From positions 1 to 12,477 of the forward strand of contig CABUBH010000050.1 in assembly GCA_902489775.1 (NCBI GenBank): a DNA stretch of 12,477 nucleotides. Reading direction: 5' to 3'. The notes beneath the pieces are model-generated. The model made no database searches. It was not told where the DNA came from and saw nothing but the letters and a program-made list of their open reading frames with translations. Within the stretch, counting starts at the first letter, position 1. Each line of letters opens with the position of its first letter. Shown here one piece after another: positions 6,021 through 12,477 of the stretch. The stretch is from an uncultured Collinsella sp. GTDB lineage: Bacteria; Actinomycetota; Coriobacteriia; Coriobacteriales; Coriobacteriaceae. Made by a program: the position numbers and the translations under genes.

Positions 6021-6965
6021 ATGCTCAAGTCTCCTCTCTGCGATTTGCTCGGAATCGAAAAGCCCGTGTTCCAGGGTGGCATGGCCTGGATTGCCGACGC
6101 CTCGTTGGCATCTGCCGTGTCCGAGGCAGGCGGCTTAGGCATTATCGCGGCCATGAATGCCGACGCAAACTGGCTGCGCGATCAGATTCACGAGCTGCGC
6201 GTCAAGACGGATAAGCCCTTTGGCGTCAACGTTATGCTCATGAGCCCGTTTGTCGACGAGGTCGCACAAGTGGTGATTGATGAGCAGGTGCCCGTTGTGG
6301 TGACCGGTGCCGGCAATCCCACCAAGTACATGAAGGCCTGGGGCGATGCAGGCATCAAGGTTATTCCCGTCGTGGCTTCGGTGGCGCTGGCGCGTCTCGT
6401 GGCGCGTCGCGGAGCCACTGCCGTGGTTGCCGAGGGCACCGAATCAGGCGGCCATATTGGCGAGACCTCGACGATGGCACTGGTGCCGCAGGTTGTCGAT
6501 GCAGTCGATATTCCCGTCGTGGCTGCCGGCGGTATCGCCGACGGCCGCGGCGTGGCGGCCGCCTTTATGCTCGGCGCTGCCGGCGTCCAGGTGGGCACGC
6601 GTTTTCTCGTCGCCGATGAGTGCACCGTATCCGAACAGTACAAAGAGCTGGTGCTCAAGGCGGGCGACACGTCGACGCGTGCGACCGGTCGCTCGACGGG
6701 ACATCCGGTTCGCGCCCTCAAGAGCCCCTTCACCAACGCGTATGCCAAGAACGAGGCGGCGGGCGCAAGCCCCGAGGAGCTCGGGGCCATGGGCACGGGC
6801 GCGCTTCGTAAAGCCGCAAAGGACGGTAATTACGAAGAGGGTTCGTATTTGTGCGGACAGATTGCTGGCATGGTCAACGAGCGCCAGAGCGCACGCGAAA
6901 TCGTCGACGACCTGGTCGATGGCGCCGAGCGTGTCCTGAAGGGTGCGACCGCATGGGTAGCGTAG
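6021..6965 (+). CDS. fabK: Enoyl-ACP reductase II, FMN-dependent
   Basis: FabK reduces trans-2-enoyl-ACP to acyl-ACP, the last step of each elongation round, using FMN and a nicotinamide cofactor. It is unrelated to FabI and is the triclosan-insensitive type first described in Streptococcus pneumoniae. The 314-residue product has the TIM-barrel nitronate-monooxygenase/FabK signatures: PVFQGGMAWIAD (15-26), PFGVN (66-70), TGAGNP (95-100), SGGHIG with His145 matching the catalytic His (142-147), AAGGIADG and GVQVGTRF. The ATG at 6021 is preferred over GTG at 6018 for its spacing to GGAG (6009-6012). It starts 2 bases after acpP ends and overlaps fabD by 13 bases. Similarity to the streptococcal protein runs along the whole length, so 2-nitropropane dioxygenase is less likely. 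Confidence 0.95.
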   Translation: MLKSPLCDLLGIEKPVFQGGMAWIADASLASAVSEAGGLGIIAAMNADANWLRDQIHELRVKTDKPFGVNVMLMSPFVDEVAQVVIDEQVPVVVTGAGNPTKYMKAWGDAGIKVIPVVASVALARLVARRGATAVVAEGTESGGHIGETSTMALVPQVVDAVDIPVVAAGGIADGRGVAAAFMLGAAGVQVGTRFLVADECTVSEQYKELVLKAGDTSTRATGRSTGHPVRALKSPFTNAYAKNEAAGASPEELGAMGTGALRKAAKDGNYEEGSYLCGQIAGMVNERQSAREIVDDLVDGAERVLKGATAWVA

Positions 6966-7879
6966 CGTTTCTGTTTGCCGGTCAGGGTGCCCAGCATCCC
7001 GCGATGGGCGTCGACCTCATCGAAGCATCGCCGGCGGCTGCCGAGGTGTTCGCCATTGCTGACGAGGTGCGCCCGGAGACCAGCGAGCAGTGCCGGAGCG
7101 CCTCGAAAGAGGAGCTCTCGCAGACCGAGAACACGCAGCCTTGCGTGTTCGTGCACGACTTGGCTGTCGCCGTCGCCCTGCGCGAGCGCGGCGTGGTGCC
7201 TGCCGCCTGTGCGGGATTCTCGCTGGGCGAGGTCGCCGCGCTCACCTTTGCGGGGGCGTTCGATACGCGAGCGGGCTTTGAGCTCCTGTGCGAGCGCGCG
7301 GCGCTGATGGCCGCGGCTGCCGAGCGCCATCCGGGCGGCATGCGCGCCGTCATCAAGCTCGATGCAGCGCAAGTTGAGGGCCTGGCAAAACAGGCCGGCG
7401 AGGACTGCTGGCCGGTCAACTACAACAGTTCCCAGCAGACGGTTGTGGCCGGAGCGCCCGATGCGTTGCAGACCCTCGACGTCCTGGTAAAAGAGGCTGG
7501 CGGTCGTGCCATGAAGGTCGCGGTGTCGGGTGCATTCCATAGCCCCTATATGGCCGAGGCGACCTGTGGCCTTGCTGCATATATCGAGGCCGGTCACGCG
7601 CCGTCCCCGTTGCTCATTCCTGTTATGGCAAATATGACGGCGGCACCTTATCCGGCGGACCCGCAGGCGGCATCGGAGGTGCTGGCCAACCAGGTGAGTC
7701 ATGCCGTGCGCTGGGTCGACACGCTGCATGCTCTGCAGGATCAAGGCATCGATACGTTTATTGAGGTCGGCCCCGGCAAAACGCTGTCGGGCCTGGTCAA
7801 GCGTACGCTGAGCGACGTTCGCGTGTATTCGTGCGAAACGGCCGAGCAGGTCGCAGCTATTGCCGACGAGCTCGCATAG
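6953..7879 (+). CDS. fabD: Malonyl-CoA:ACP transacylase
   Basis: FabD moves malonyl from CoA to ACP, supplying the extender for FabH and FabF. The 308-residue product has FAGQGAQ at 8-14, the nucleophile Ser90 in GFSLGE (88-93), Arg115 in the CERAALM segment, His196 in GAFHS and a C-terminal EVGPGKTLSGLV. Most FabD proteins have GHSLGE; here Phe replaces His before the nucleophile, a position that varies in the family. The ATG at 6953 lies inside the end of fabK, with GAAGGG at 6938-6943 upstream. The 13-base overlap suggests coupled translation. Confidence 0.96.
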   Translation: MGSVAFLFAGQGAQHPAMGVDLIEASPAAAEVFAIADEVRPETSEQCRSASKEELSQTENTQPCVFVHDLAVAVALRERGVVPAACAGFSLGEVAALTFAGAFDTRAGFELLCERAALMAAAAERHPGGMRAVIKLDAAQVEGLAKQAGEDCWPVNYNSSQQTVVAGAPDALQTLDVLVKEAGGRAMKVAVSGAFHSPYMAEATCGLAAYIEAGHAPSPLLIPVMANMTAAPYPADPQAASEVLANQVSHAVRWVDTLHALQDQGIDTFIEVGPGKTLSGLVKRTLSDVRVYSCETAEQVAAIADELA

Positions 7880-7909
7880 TCCACAGGGCTGTAACCCGAA
7901 AGGAATGAC

Positions 7910-8683
7910 ATGGGCAACTTGAACAACGGCGCGCTCGAGCGCAACGACTCACGTCGCGTGGCACTGGTCACGGGCGGCTCGCGGGGTATCGGCCGCGCCT
8001 GCGCTGTCGGTCTGGCGGAGGACGGCTTTGATATCGCCGTCGTCTATGCCGGTGGCGGCGATGCGGCGCGCGAGACGTGCGAAGCCTGCGAGGCCGCTGG
8101 TGCCACAGCTCGCGCGTATCAATGCGATGTGGCCGACCCCGCTGCCGTCAACGCATGCATGGAGACGGTCCTCAACGACTTTGGCTCCATTTGGGCGCTC
8201 GTCAACAACGCCGGCATCACGCGCGACGGCCTGCTCATGCGTATGGGTGACGATGCCTTCGACCGCGTGCTCGATGTCAATCTCAAGGGCACGTTCAATA
8301 CGACGCGCGCGCTCACCAAGACCTTTATGCGTCAGCGCGGCGGTTGCGTCATCAACATGAGCTCGGTTGTGGGCCTGATGGGCAATGCCGGGCAGGCCAA
8401 CTATGCAGCCTCCAAGGCGGGCGTCATCGGTTTGACCAAGGCGGTAGCGCGCGAGCTTGCGTCCCGCGGCGTACGAGTGAACGCGGTCGCCCCCGGGTTT
8501 GTCGAGACCGATATGACGGCAAAGCTTTCGGAGAAGGTTCGCGCGGCAACCGAGGAGCAGATTCCCCTAAAGCGCATGGCGCGCCCCGAGGAAGTGGCCG
8601 GCGTGGTGCGCTTTTTGGCGAGTGATGCGGCTGCCTACATTACGGGCGAGATTGTGCGCGTCGACGGTGGAATGGCGATGTAG
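7910..8683 (+). CDS. fabG: 3-oxoacyl-ACP reductase (short-chain dehydrogenase)
   Basis: FabG reduces 3-oxoacyl-ACP to 3-hydroxyacyl-ACP with NADPH. The 257-residue product has the Rossmann motif TGGSRGIG (21-28), NNAG (99-102) and the SDR tetrad Asn124, Ser152, Tyr165 and Lys169; the INMSSVVGLMGNAGQANYAASKAG stretch is close to E. coli FabG. An N-terminal extension of about 15 residues (NNGALERNDSRR) precedes the first beta strand; it is retained because GAAAGGA lies just before the ATG at 7910. The gap from fabD is 30 bases. Many SDRs look alike, but the operon position makes FabG the firm call. Confidence 0.96.
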   Translation: MGNLNNGALERNDSRRVALVTGGSRGIGRACAVGLAEDGFDIAVVYAGGGDAARETCEACEAAGATARAYQCDVADPAAVNACMETVLNDFGSIWALVNNAGITRDGLLMRMGDDAFDRVLDVNLKGTFNTTRALTKTFMRQRGGCVINMSSVVGLMGNAGQANYAASKAGVIGLTKAVARELASRGVRVNAVAPGFVETDMTAKLSEKVRAATEEQIPLKRMARPEEVAGVVRFLASDAAAYITGEIVRVDGGMAM

Positions 8684-8722
8684 AAACTAGGGCCGAACAA
8701 CGGCTTGAATGAGGAGACCATG

Positions 8723-9970
8723 ATGGAACAGAGAGTTGCAATCACCGGTATCGGTGCCGTATCGCCGCTCGGTAACACGGCGCTTGCTACCTGGGCGGCC
8801 ATGTGCGCCGGCACGTGCGGCATCGGCCCGATCACGCACTTCGATACCGATGCGTTTGCCGTTAAGGTGGCGGCCGAGGTCAAGGGTTTTGACGGCAACG
8901 AGTACTTTGGCAAGCGTGACGCCAAGCACCTGGACCCCTGCGTTCAGTTTGCCCTGGCAGCGTCGGACGAGGCCATGCACGATGCGGGCTTTGATGCCGA
9001 GGGCGCCATCGATCGCGAGCGCCTGGGCGTCTACGTGGGTTCGGGCGTGGGCGGCATGCAGACACTCGTCGACAACGTCCACACGATTGCCGACCGTGGG
9101 CCCCGCCGCGCATCGCCCTATATGATCGCGATGATGATCCCCAATATGGCTTCGGGCAATATCGCAATCCGCCACAAGGCAAAGGGCCCGACCCTGCCCG
9201 TGGTGACCGCGTGCGCGACCTCGGCCCATGCGGTGGGCGAGGCATTCCGCGCCATCAAGCACGGCTATGCCGATGCGATTCTCGCCGGCGGCGCCGAGGC
9301 GGCCATTATCCCCGATGCCGTTGCGGGCTTTACGTCCTGTCGCGCATTGACCACCAACCCCGATCCCGCGACGGCATGCCGTCCGTTTGATGCAGACCGC
9401 GACGGCTTTGTGATGGGCGAGGGCGCCTGCGTGCTGGTTCTCGAGAGCATGGAGCATGCGCAGGCGCGCGGTGCGCACATTTATGCAGAGATCGTGGGCT
9501 ACGGCAACACCGATGATGCTTATCACATCACGAGCCCCGATCCCGAGGCTGCCGGCATTGCCCGCGCGATATCGCTGGCGGTGGCCGAGGGCGACGTCAA
9601 GCCTTCCGAGGGCCTCTACATCAACGCTCACGGAACCTCGACTAAACTCAACGATTCGTCCGAGACGGAGGGCATTAAGCGTGCGCTCGGCGAGGACGCG
9701 GCACGCGCCGCGCACGTCTCGTCGACCAAGTCGATGACCGGCCACATGATCGGTGCTACGGGTGCCATTGAGGTCATGGCCTGTGCGATGGCGCTCGAGC
9801 AAGGCGTGGTGCCCCCGACCATTAACTACCACACGCCCGATTCCGCCTGCGATCTTGATTACACGCCCAATCGAGCGGTTCGCGCCGACCTTACCTGGGC
9901 GCTTTCGACCAATCTGGGCTTTGGCGGACACAACGCCGCCATCGCGCTGCGTAGATATACGAGGAGCTAG
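8723..9970 (+). CDS. fabF: 3-oxoacyl-ACP synthase II (KAS II), elongation condensing enzyme
   Basis: FabF condenses acyl-ACP with malonyl-ACP in each elongation round. The 415-residue product is the normal length and has the Cys-His-His active site: Cys164 in TACATS, His303 in NAHGTST and His341 in TGHMIG, with Lys336, nearly the same numbering as E. coli FabF (163, 303, 340, 335). The C-terminal STNLGFGGHN is also present. Starts at TTG 8705, ATG 8720 and ATG 8723 are in frame; 8723 is chosen because it sits 6 bases after GAGGAG and begins the MEQRVAITGIG strand. The gap to accB is 3 bases. It is the only KAS II/KAS I type enzyme in the window. Confidence 0.96.
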   Translation: MEQRVAITGIGAVSPLGNTALATWAAMCAGTCGIGPITHFDTDAFAVKVAAEVKGFDGNEYFGKRDAKHLDPCVQFALAASDEAMHDAGFDAEGAIDRERLGVYVGSGVGGMQTLVDNVHTIADRGPRRASPYMIAMMIPNMASGNIAIRHKAKGPTLPVVTACATSAHAVGEAFRAIKHGYADAILAGGAEAAIIPDAVAGFTSCRALTTNPDPATACRPFDADRDGFVMGEGACVLVLESMEHAQARGAHIYAEIVGYGNTDDAYHITSPDPEAAGIARAISLAVAEGDVKPSEGLYINAHGTSTKLNDSSETEGIKRALGEDAARAAHVSSTKSMTGHMIGATGAIEVMACAMALEQGVVPPTINYHTPDSACDLDYTPNRAVRADLTWALSTNLGFGGHNAAIALRRYTRS

Positions 9971-9973
9971 AGC

Positions 9974-10450
9974 ATGGATTCCAAAAGACTTGCCGAGATA
10001 GCCGATGTCATGGAGGACCGCGGCCTCACGCGCGTGCGCGTTGAGGAGCCCGATGGCACCGCGGTCGAGCTCGAGCGCGCGAGTGCAGCGCAGCCGGTTG
10101 CCGTGCCCATGCCTATGCCGGGTGCCGTGACTGCTCCGGCGGTGGCTCCTGTCGCCATGCCTGCCGCCGCGCCGGAGCTCGCCGCGCAAGCGCCTGCCGC
10201 CACACCGGAGCCTAAGGGCACCGAGGTGACCGCTCCCATGGTCGGCGTTTTCTATGCTGCCCCGGCGCCGGGCGACGAACCGTTTGTGCGCGTGGGCTCC
10301 AAGGTCAAGGCCGGCGAGACCCTCTGCATCATCGAGGCCATGAAGGTTCTCAACGAGGTGACGGCAGAGGCGGATGGCGAGGTGCTCGAGATCTGCGTGG
10401 CCGACGGCGACCTCGTGGAGTTTGGCAGCTGCCTCATGAGGATCGGATAG
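9974..10450 (+). CDS. accB: Acetyl-CoA carboxylase biotin carboxyl carrier protein
   Basis: AccB carries CO2 on biotin between the AccC and AccD/AccA active sites. The 158-residue product has three parts: a short N-terminal region resembling that of E. coli AccB (about 1-36), a flexible Pro/Ala-rich linker (about 40-80), and the biotinyl domain (about 83-158). The biotin lysine is Lys124 in EAMKV; the usual motif is AMKM, and Val after the lysine is a known variation. The thumb-like APAPGDEPFV insert typical of AccB is present. The ATG at 9974 follows GAGGAG (9961-9966), which lies inside the end of fabF. Lys124 is the probable substrate of the adjacent birA product. Confidence 0.96.
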   Translation: MDSKRLAEIADVMEDRGLTRVRVEEPDGTAVELERASAAQPVAVPMPMPGAVTAPAVAPVAMPAAAPELAAQAPAATPEPKGTEVTAPMVGVFYAAPAPGDEPFVRVGSKVKAGETLCIIEAMKVLNEVTAEADGEVLEICVADGDLVEFGSCLMRIG

Positions 10451-10455
10451 GTGAT
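10449..10455 (+). promoter_or_regulatory. Ribosome-binding site deciding the fabZ start
   Basis: AGGTGAT matches the extended anti-Shine-Dalgarno complement and ends 4 bases before the ATG at 10460. It favours that ATG over the in-frame GTG at 10451, which lies inside this site. Confidence 0.55.
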
Positions 10456-10459
10456 ATCC

Positions 10460-10882
10460 ATGAACAAAGAAGAGCTCAAGAAGCTGTTGCCGCATCGTGA
10501 GCCGATGCTTTTGCTCGACGAAGCCGAGCTAGTGGGCGACGAGGCCCACGGCAAGATCACGATTACGGGCGACGAGTACTTTTTGCAGGGGCATTTTCCG
10601 GGAAACCCGGTCGTCCCCGGCGTGATCCAGTGCGAGATGCTCGCCCAGAACTGCTGCGTGCTGCTGATGGGCGATGAGGAGGCGCGCGGTGCGACGCCGT
10701 TCTACACGAGTCTGGACAAGGTGCGCTTTAAGCGTCCGGTGCGCCCGGGCGACACGGTTGATCTGGTGTGCACCATCACGCGTGCGCGCGGGCCGTTCCG
10801 CTTTGCGACGGGTACCGCGATCGTCAACGGTGAGGTTTGCTGCCGCGCCGATATGTCTTTTGCACTCATGCACGAAAGTTAA
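10460..10882 (+). CDS. fabZ: 3-hydroxyacyl-ACP dehydratase
   Basis: FabZ dehydrates 3-hydroxyacyl-ACP to trans-2-enoyl-ACP, the substrate of FabK. The 140-residue hotdog-fold product has LPHREPMLLLDE (10-21), the catalytic His45 in GHFPGNPVVPG and Glu59 in QCEMLAQ, with the same spacing as E. coli FabZ (His54, Glu68). The gap from accB is 9 bases. Some Firmicutes carry FabZ-like FabN isomerase/dehydratases that make unsaturated acids; the sequence alone does not show which activity this copy has. Plain FabZ is the default call. Confidence 0.95.
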   Translation: MNKEELKKLLPHREPMLLLDEAELVGDEAHGKITITGDEYFLQGHFPGNPVVPGVIQCEMLAQNCCVLLMGDEEARGATPFYTSLDKVRFKRPVRPGDTVDLVCTITRARGPFRFATGTAIVNGEVCCRADMSFALMHES

Positions 10883-10892
10883 GGAAGGCTTC

Positions 10893-12236
10893 ATGTTCGA
10901 CAAAGTGCTCATCGCCAACCGAGGCGAAGTCGCGGTCCGTGTTATCCGCGCGTGCCGCGATATGGGCATCAAGACCGTCGCCGTCTACTCCACGGCCGAT
11001 GCGGACGCGCTGCACGTGCAGCTTGCCGACGAGGCGTATTGCATCGGCGGCCCGCGTCTTGCCGAGAGCTACCTCAACGACGATGCCGTGCTCACCTGTG
11101 CCGTAAAGTCGGGGGCAAAGGCGATCCATCCTGGCTACGGTTTCTTTTCGGAGAAGGCGAGTTTCGTGCGCGACTGCGACAAGTACGGCCTGGCGTTTGT
11201 TGGTCCTTCGGCCGAGGTCATCGACAGCATGGGTGACAAGGACGCCGCACGTCGAACGGCTGCCGCGGCGGGCGTGCCCATCGTGCCGGGCTGCGATTTG
11301 CTCAAAAGCCCCGAGGAGGCAACGGCCGAGGCCGAACGCATTAGCTGCCCCGTGCTCATCAAGGCGCGTGCCGGTGGCGGCGGTCGCGGCATTCGCAAGG
11401 TCGAGCGCGTGGAAGATGCGGCAAAGGCGTTTATCGAGGCGCGTGCCGAGGGCGAGGCCGTTTTTGGCGACGGCGAGTGCTACATGGAGAAGTTTGTCGC
11501 GCCGGCGCATCACGTTGAGGTGCAGATTATGGCCGATAAGCAGGGCCATGTGTTTTCGCTTGGCGAGCGTGAGTGCTCGGTGCAGCGCCGCAACCAAAAG
11601 CTAATCGAGGAGAGCCCCGCGCCGTGCCTCGACGGACACGACGACATTCGTGCTCGCATGCACAAGGCAGCGCGTGACCTGGCTCGTGCCGTCGGCTACG
11701 AAGGAGCCGGTACCATCGAGTTCCTGTATTCGGACGACGGCAATTTCTACTTTATGGAAATGAACACGCGCTTGCAGGTGGAGCATCCGGTTACGGAGTT
11801 TGTGACCGATACCGACCTGGTCAAGTGGCAGCTGCGCGTGGCAGCAGGCCAGCCTCTGCCCTTTGAGCAGGAGGACATGCCGGTCCGCAACCACGCCATG
11901 GAGTGCCGCATCAATGCCGAGACGCCGGACTTTCTGCCGTCATGCGGAACGGTCACCGCGTTGCGTGTGCCGGGTGGTCCGCGCGTGCGCTGGGATTCCG
12001 CCATGTTTACCGGTGCGACAGTTCCGCCGTACTACGACTCCATGCTCGGCAAGCTCATCGTGTGTGCGCCCACGCGTGACGGCGCCATTCGCAAGATGCG
12101 CTCGGCCCTGGGCGAGCTCGTGATTGAGGGCGTGAGCGAAAACAGCGAGCTTCAGCTCGACGTGCTGGCAAACGACGAGTTCTTGTCGGGCATGTATCAC
12201 ACCGATCTGATGGGGCATCTCTATGCTGATGAATAG
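10893..12236 (+). CDS. accC: Acetyl-CoA carboxylase biotin carboxylase subunit
   Basis: AccC uses ATP and bicarbonate to carboxylate biotin on AccB. The 447-residue product is the family length and has the ATP-grasp layout: IANRGEVAVRVIRA (7-20), HPGYGFFSE (79-87), Lys116 in MGDK, Lys157 and the glycine-rich AGGGGRGI loop (160-167), HHVEVQ (206-211), QRRNQKLIEE with Lys236, EMNTRLQVEHP (289-299) and Arg339 in ECRIN. The C-terminal VPPYYDSMLGKLI matches E. coli closely. Small variants from E. coli are Asn234 for His in QRRHQK, and Ile in the glycine loop. The ATG at 10893 follows AAGGAAGG right after the fabZ stop. Pyruvate carboxylase is excluded by length. Confidence 0.97.
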   Translation: MFDKVLIANRGEVAVRVIRACRDMGIKTVAVYSTADADALHVQLADEAYCIGGPRLAESYLNDDAVLTCAVKSGAKAIHPGYGFFSEKASFVRDCDKYGLAFVGPSAEVIDSMGDKDAARRTAAAAGVPIVPGCDLLKSPEEATAEAERISCPVLIKARAGGGGRGIRKVERVEDAAKAFIEARAEGEAVFGDGECYMEKFVAPAHHVEVQIMADKQGHVFSLGERECSVQRRNQKLIEESPAPCLDGHDDIRARMHKAARDLARAVGYEGAGTIEFLYSDDGNFYFMEMNTRLQVEHPVTEFVTDTDLVKWQLRVAAGQPLPFEQEDMPVRNHAMECRINAETPDFLPSCGTVTALRVPGGPRVRWDSAMFTGATVPPYYDSMLGKLIVCAPTRDGAIRKMRSALGELVIEGVSENSELQLDVLANDEFLSGMYHTDLMGHLYADE

Positions 12237-12477
12237 AAAAGCGAAGACGGTCAATGTCCTTGAGGGGCCGATAACCGAGTCGTGCGCCGAGTTTCCCGCG
12301 CGCCACGTGTTTATCAAGTGCCCGGAGTGCCGCCGTGTGATCGATGAGGCACGCCTACACGACAACCTCGAGGTCTGCCCTCGTTGCGGCAAACACTTTC
12401 GCGTGAGCGGTCGCGCGCGCATGCGCATGACGGTCGACGAGGGCACGTTTGAGGAATGGGATGCCAATCTGGCGTCG
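12223..12477 (+). CDS. accD: Acetyl-CoA carboxylase carboxyltransferase beta subunit (5' part, cut by window end)
   Basis: AccD, with AccA, transfers the carboxyl group from biotin to acetyl-CoA. Only the first 85 codons are present and the frame is open to the right edge. The zinc ribbon is clear: CPEC, then 15 residues, then CPRC, the same CX2C-X15-CX2C spacing as E. coli AccD, followed by GKHFRVSGRARMRMTVDEGTFEEW. The start is ATG 12223, overlapping the end of accC by 14 bases, with GGGG at 12212-12215; ATG 12229 is an alternative. The overlap suggests translational coupling. accA would be expected next, outside the window. Confidence 0.93.
   Translation, partial: MLMNRKAKTVNVLEGPITESCAEFPARHVFIKCPECRRVIDEARLHDNLEVCPRCGKHFRVSGRARMRMTVDEGTFEEWDANLAS

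Noticed and set aside
8687..10495. A 602-codon open frame on the minus strand opposite fabF-accB-fabZ
   Set aside because: Also in codon register with the plus-strand genes, which share one frame here. The product is His/Arg/Gly-rich with no domain, and the plus-strand genes have full catalytic motifs.

Overview
The window is GC-rich, densely coded bacterial chromosome. The proteins look actinobacterial in composition, but the fatty-acid genes follow an order typical of streptococci and related Firmicutes and use FabK. My best guess is a gut anaerobe of the class Coriobacteriia (Collinsella-like). This is an inference from protein character and codon use; no search was run.

Region 1 (1-3762) is a ribosomal/translation operon on the + strand: a likely promoter at 166-194, then rpsL (S12, TTG start), rpsG (S7), fusA (EF-G) and rpsJ (S10, TTG start), closed by a strong intrinsic terminator at 3722-3762. 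No tuf follows fusA. rpsJ, usually the first gene of the S10 operon, is here the last gene of the str operon and is not followed by rplC.

Region 2 (3817-4769) holds a biotin-protein ligase without a DNA-binding domain (birA) on the - strand, convergent to rpsJ and divergent from fabH. The 176-base birA-fabH intergenic region carries two nearly identical 18-base, partly palindromic direct repeats (4688-4705 and 4736-4753) around a candidate fabH promoter. This is the best candidate in the window for an undescribed regulatory system.

Region 3 (4770-12477) is a tightly packed type II fatty-acid synthesis operon on the + strand: fabH-acpP-fabK-fabD-fabG-fabF-accB-fabZ-accC-accD, with accD running off the right edge. 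The set covers malonyl-CoA formation (AccB, AccC, AccD; AccA presumably beyond the window), malonyl transfer to ACP (FabD), initiation (FabH), elongation (FabF), and the reduction/dehydration cycle (FabG, FabZ, FabK). BirA would attach biotin to AccB Lys124. The catalytic residues I checked are present in every complete enzyme.

No mobile element, CRISPR array, tRNA, rRNA or defence system was seen. The region is housekeeping; the interest lies in gene arrangement, the control region upstream of fabH, and an S12 residue associated with streptomycin resistance.
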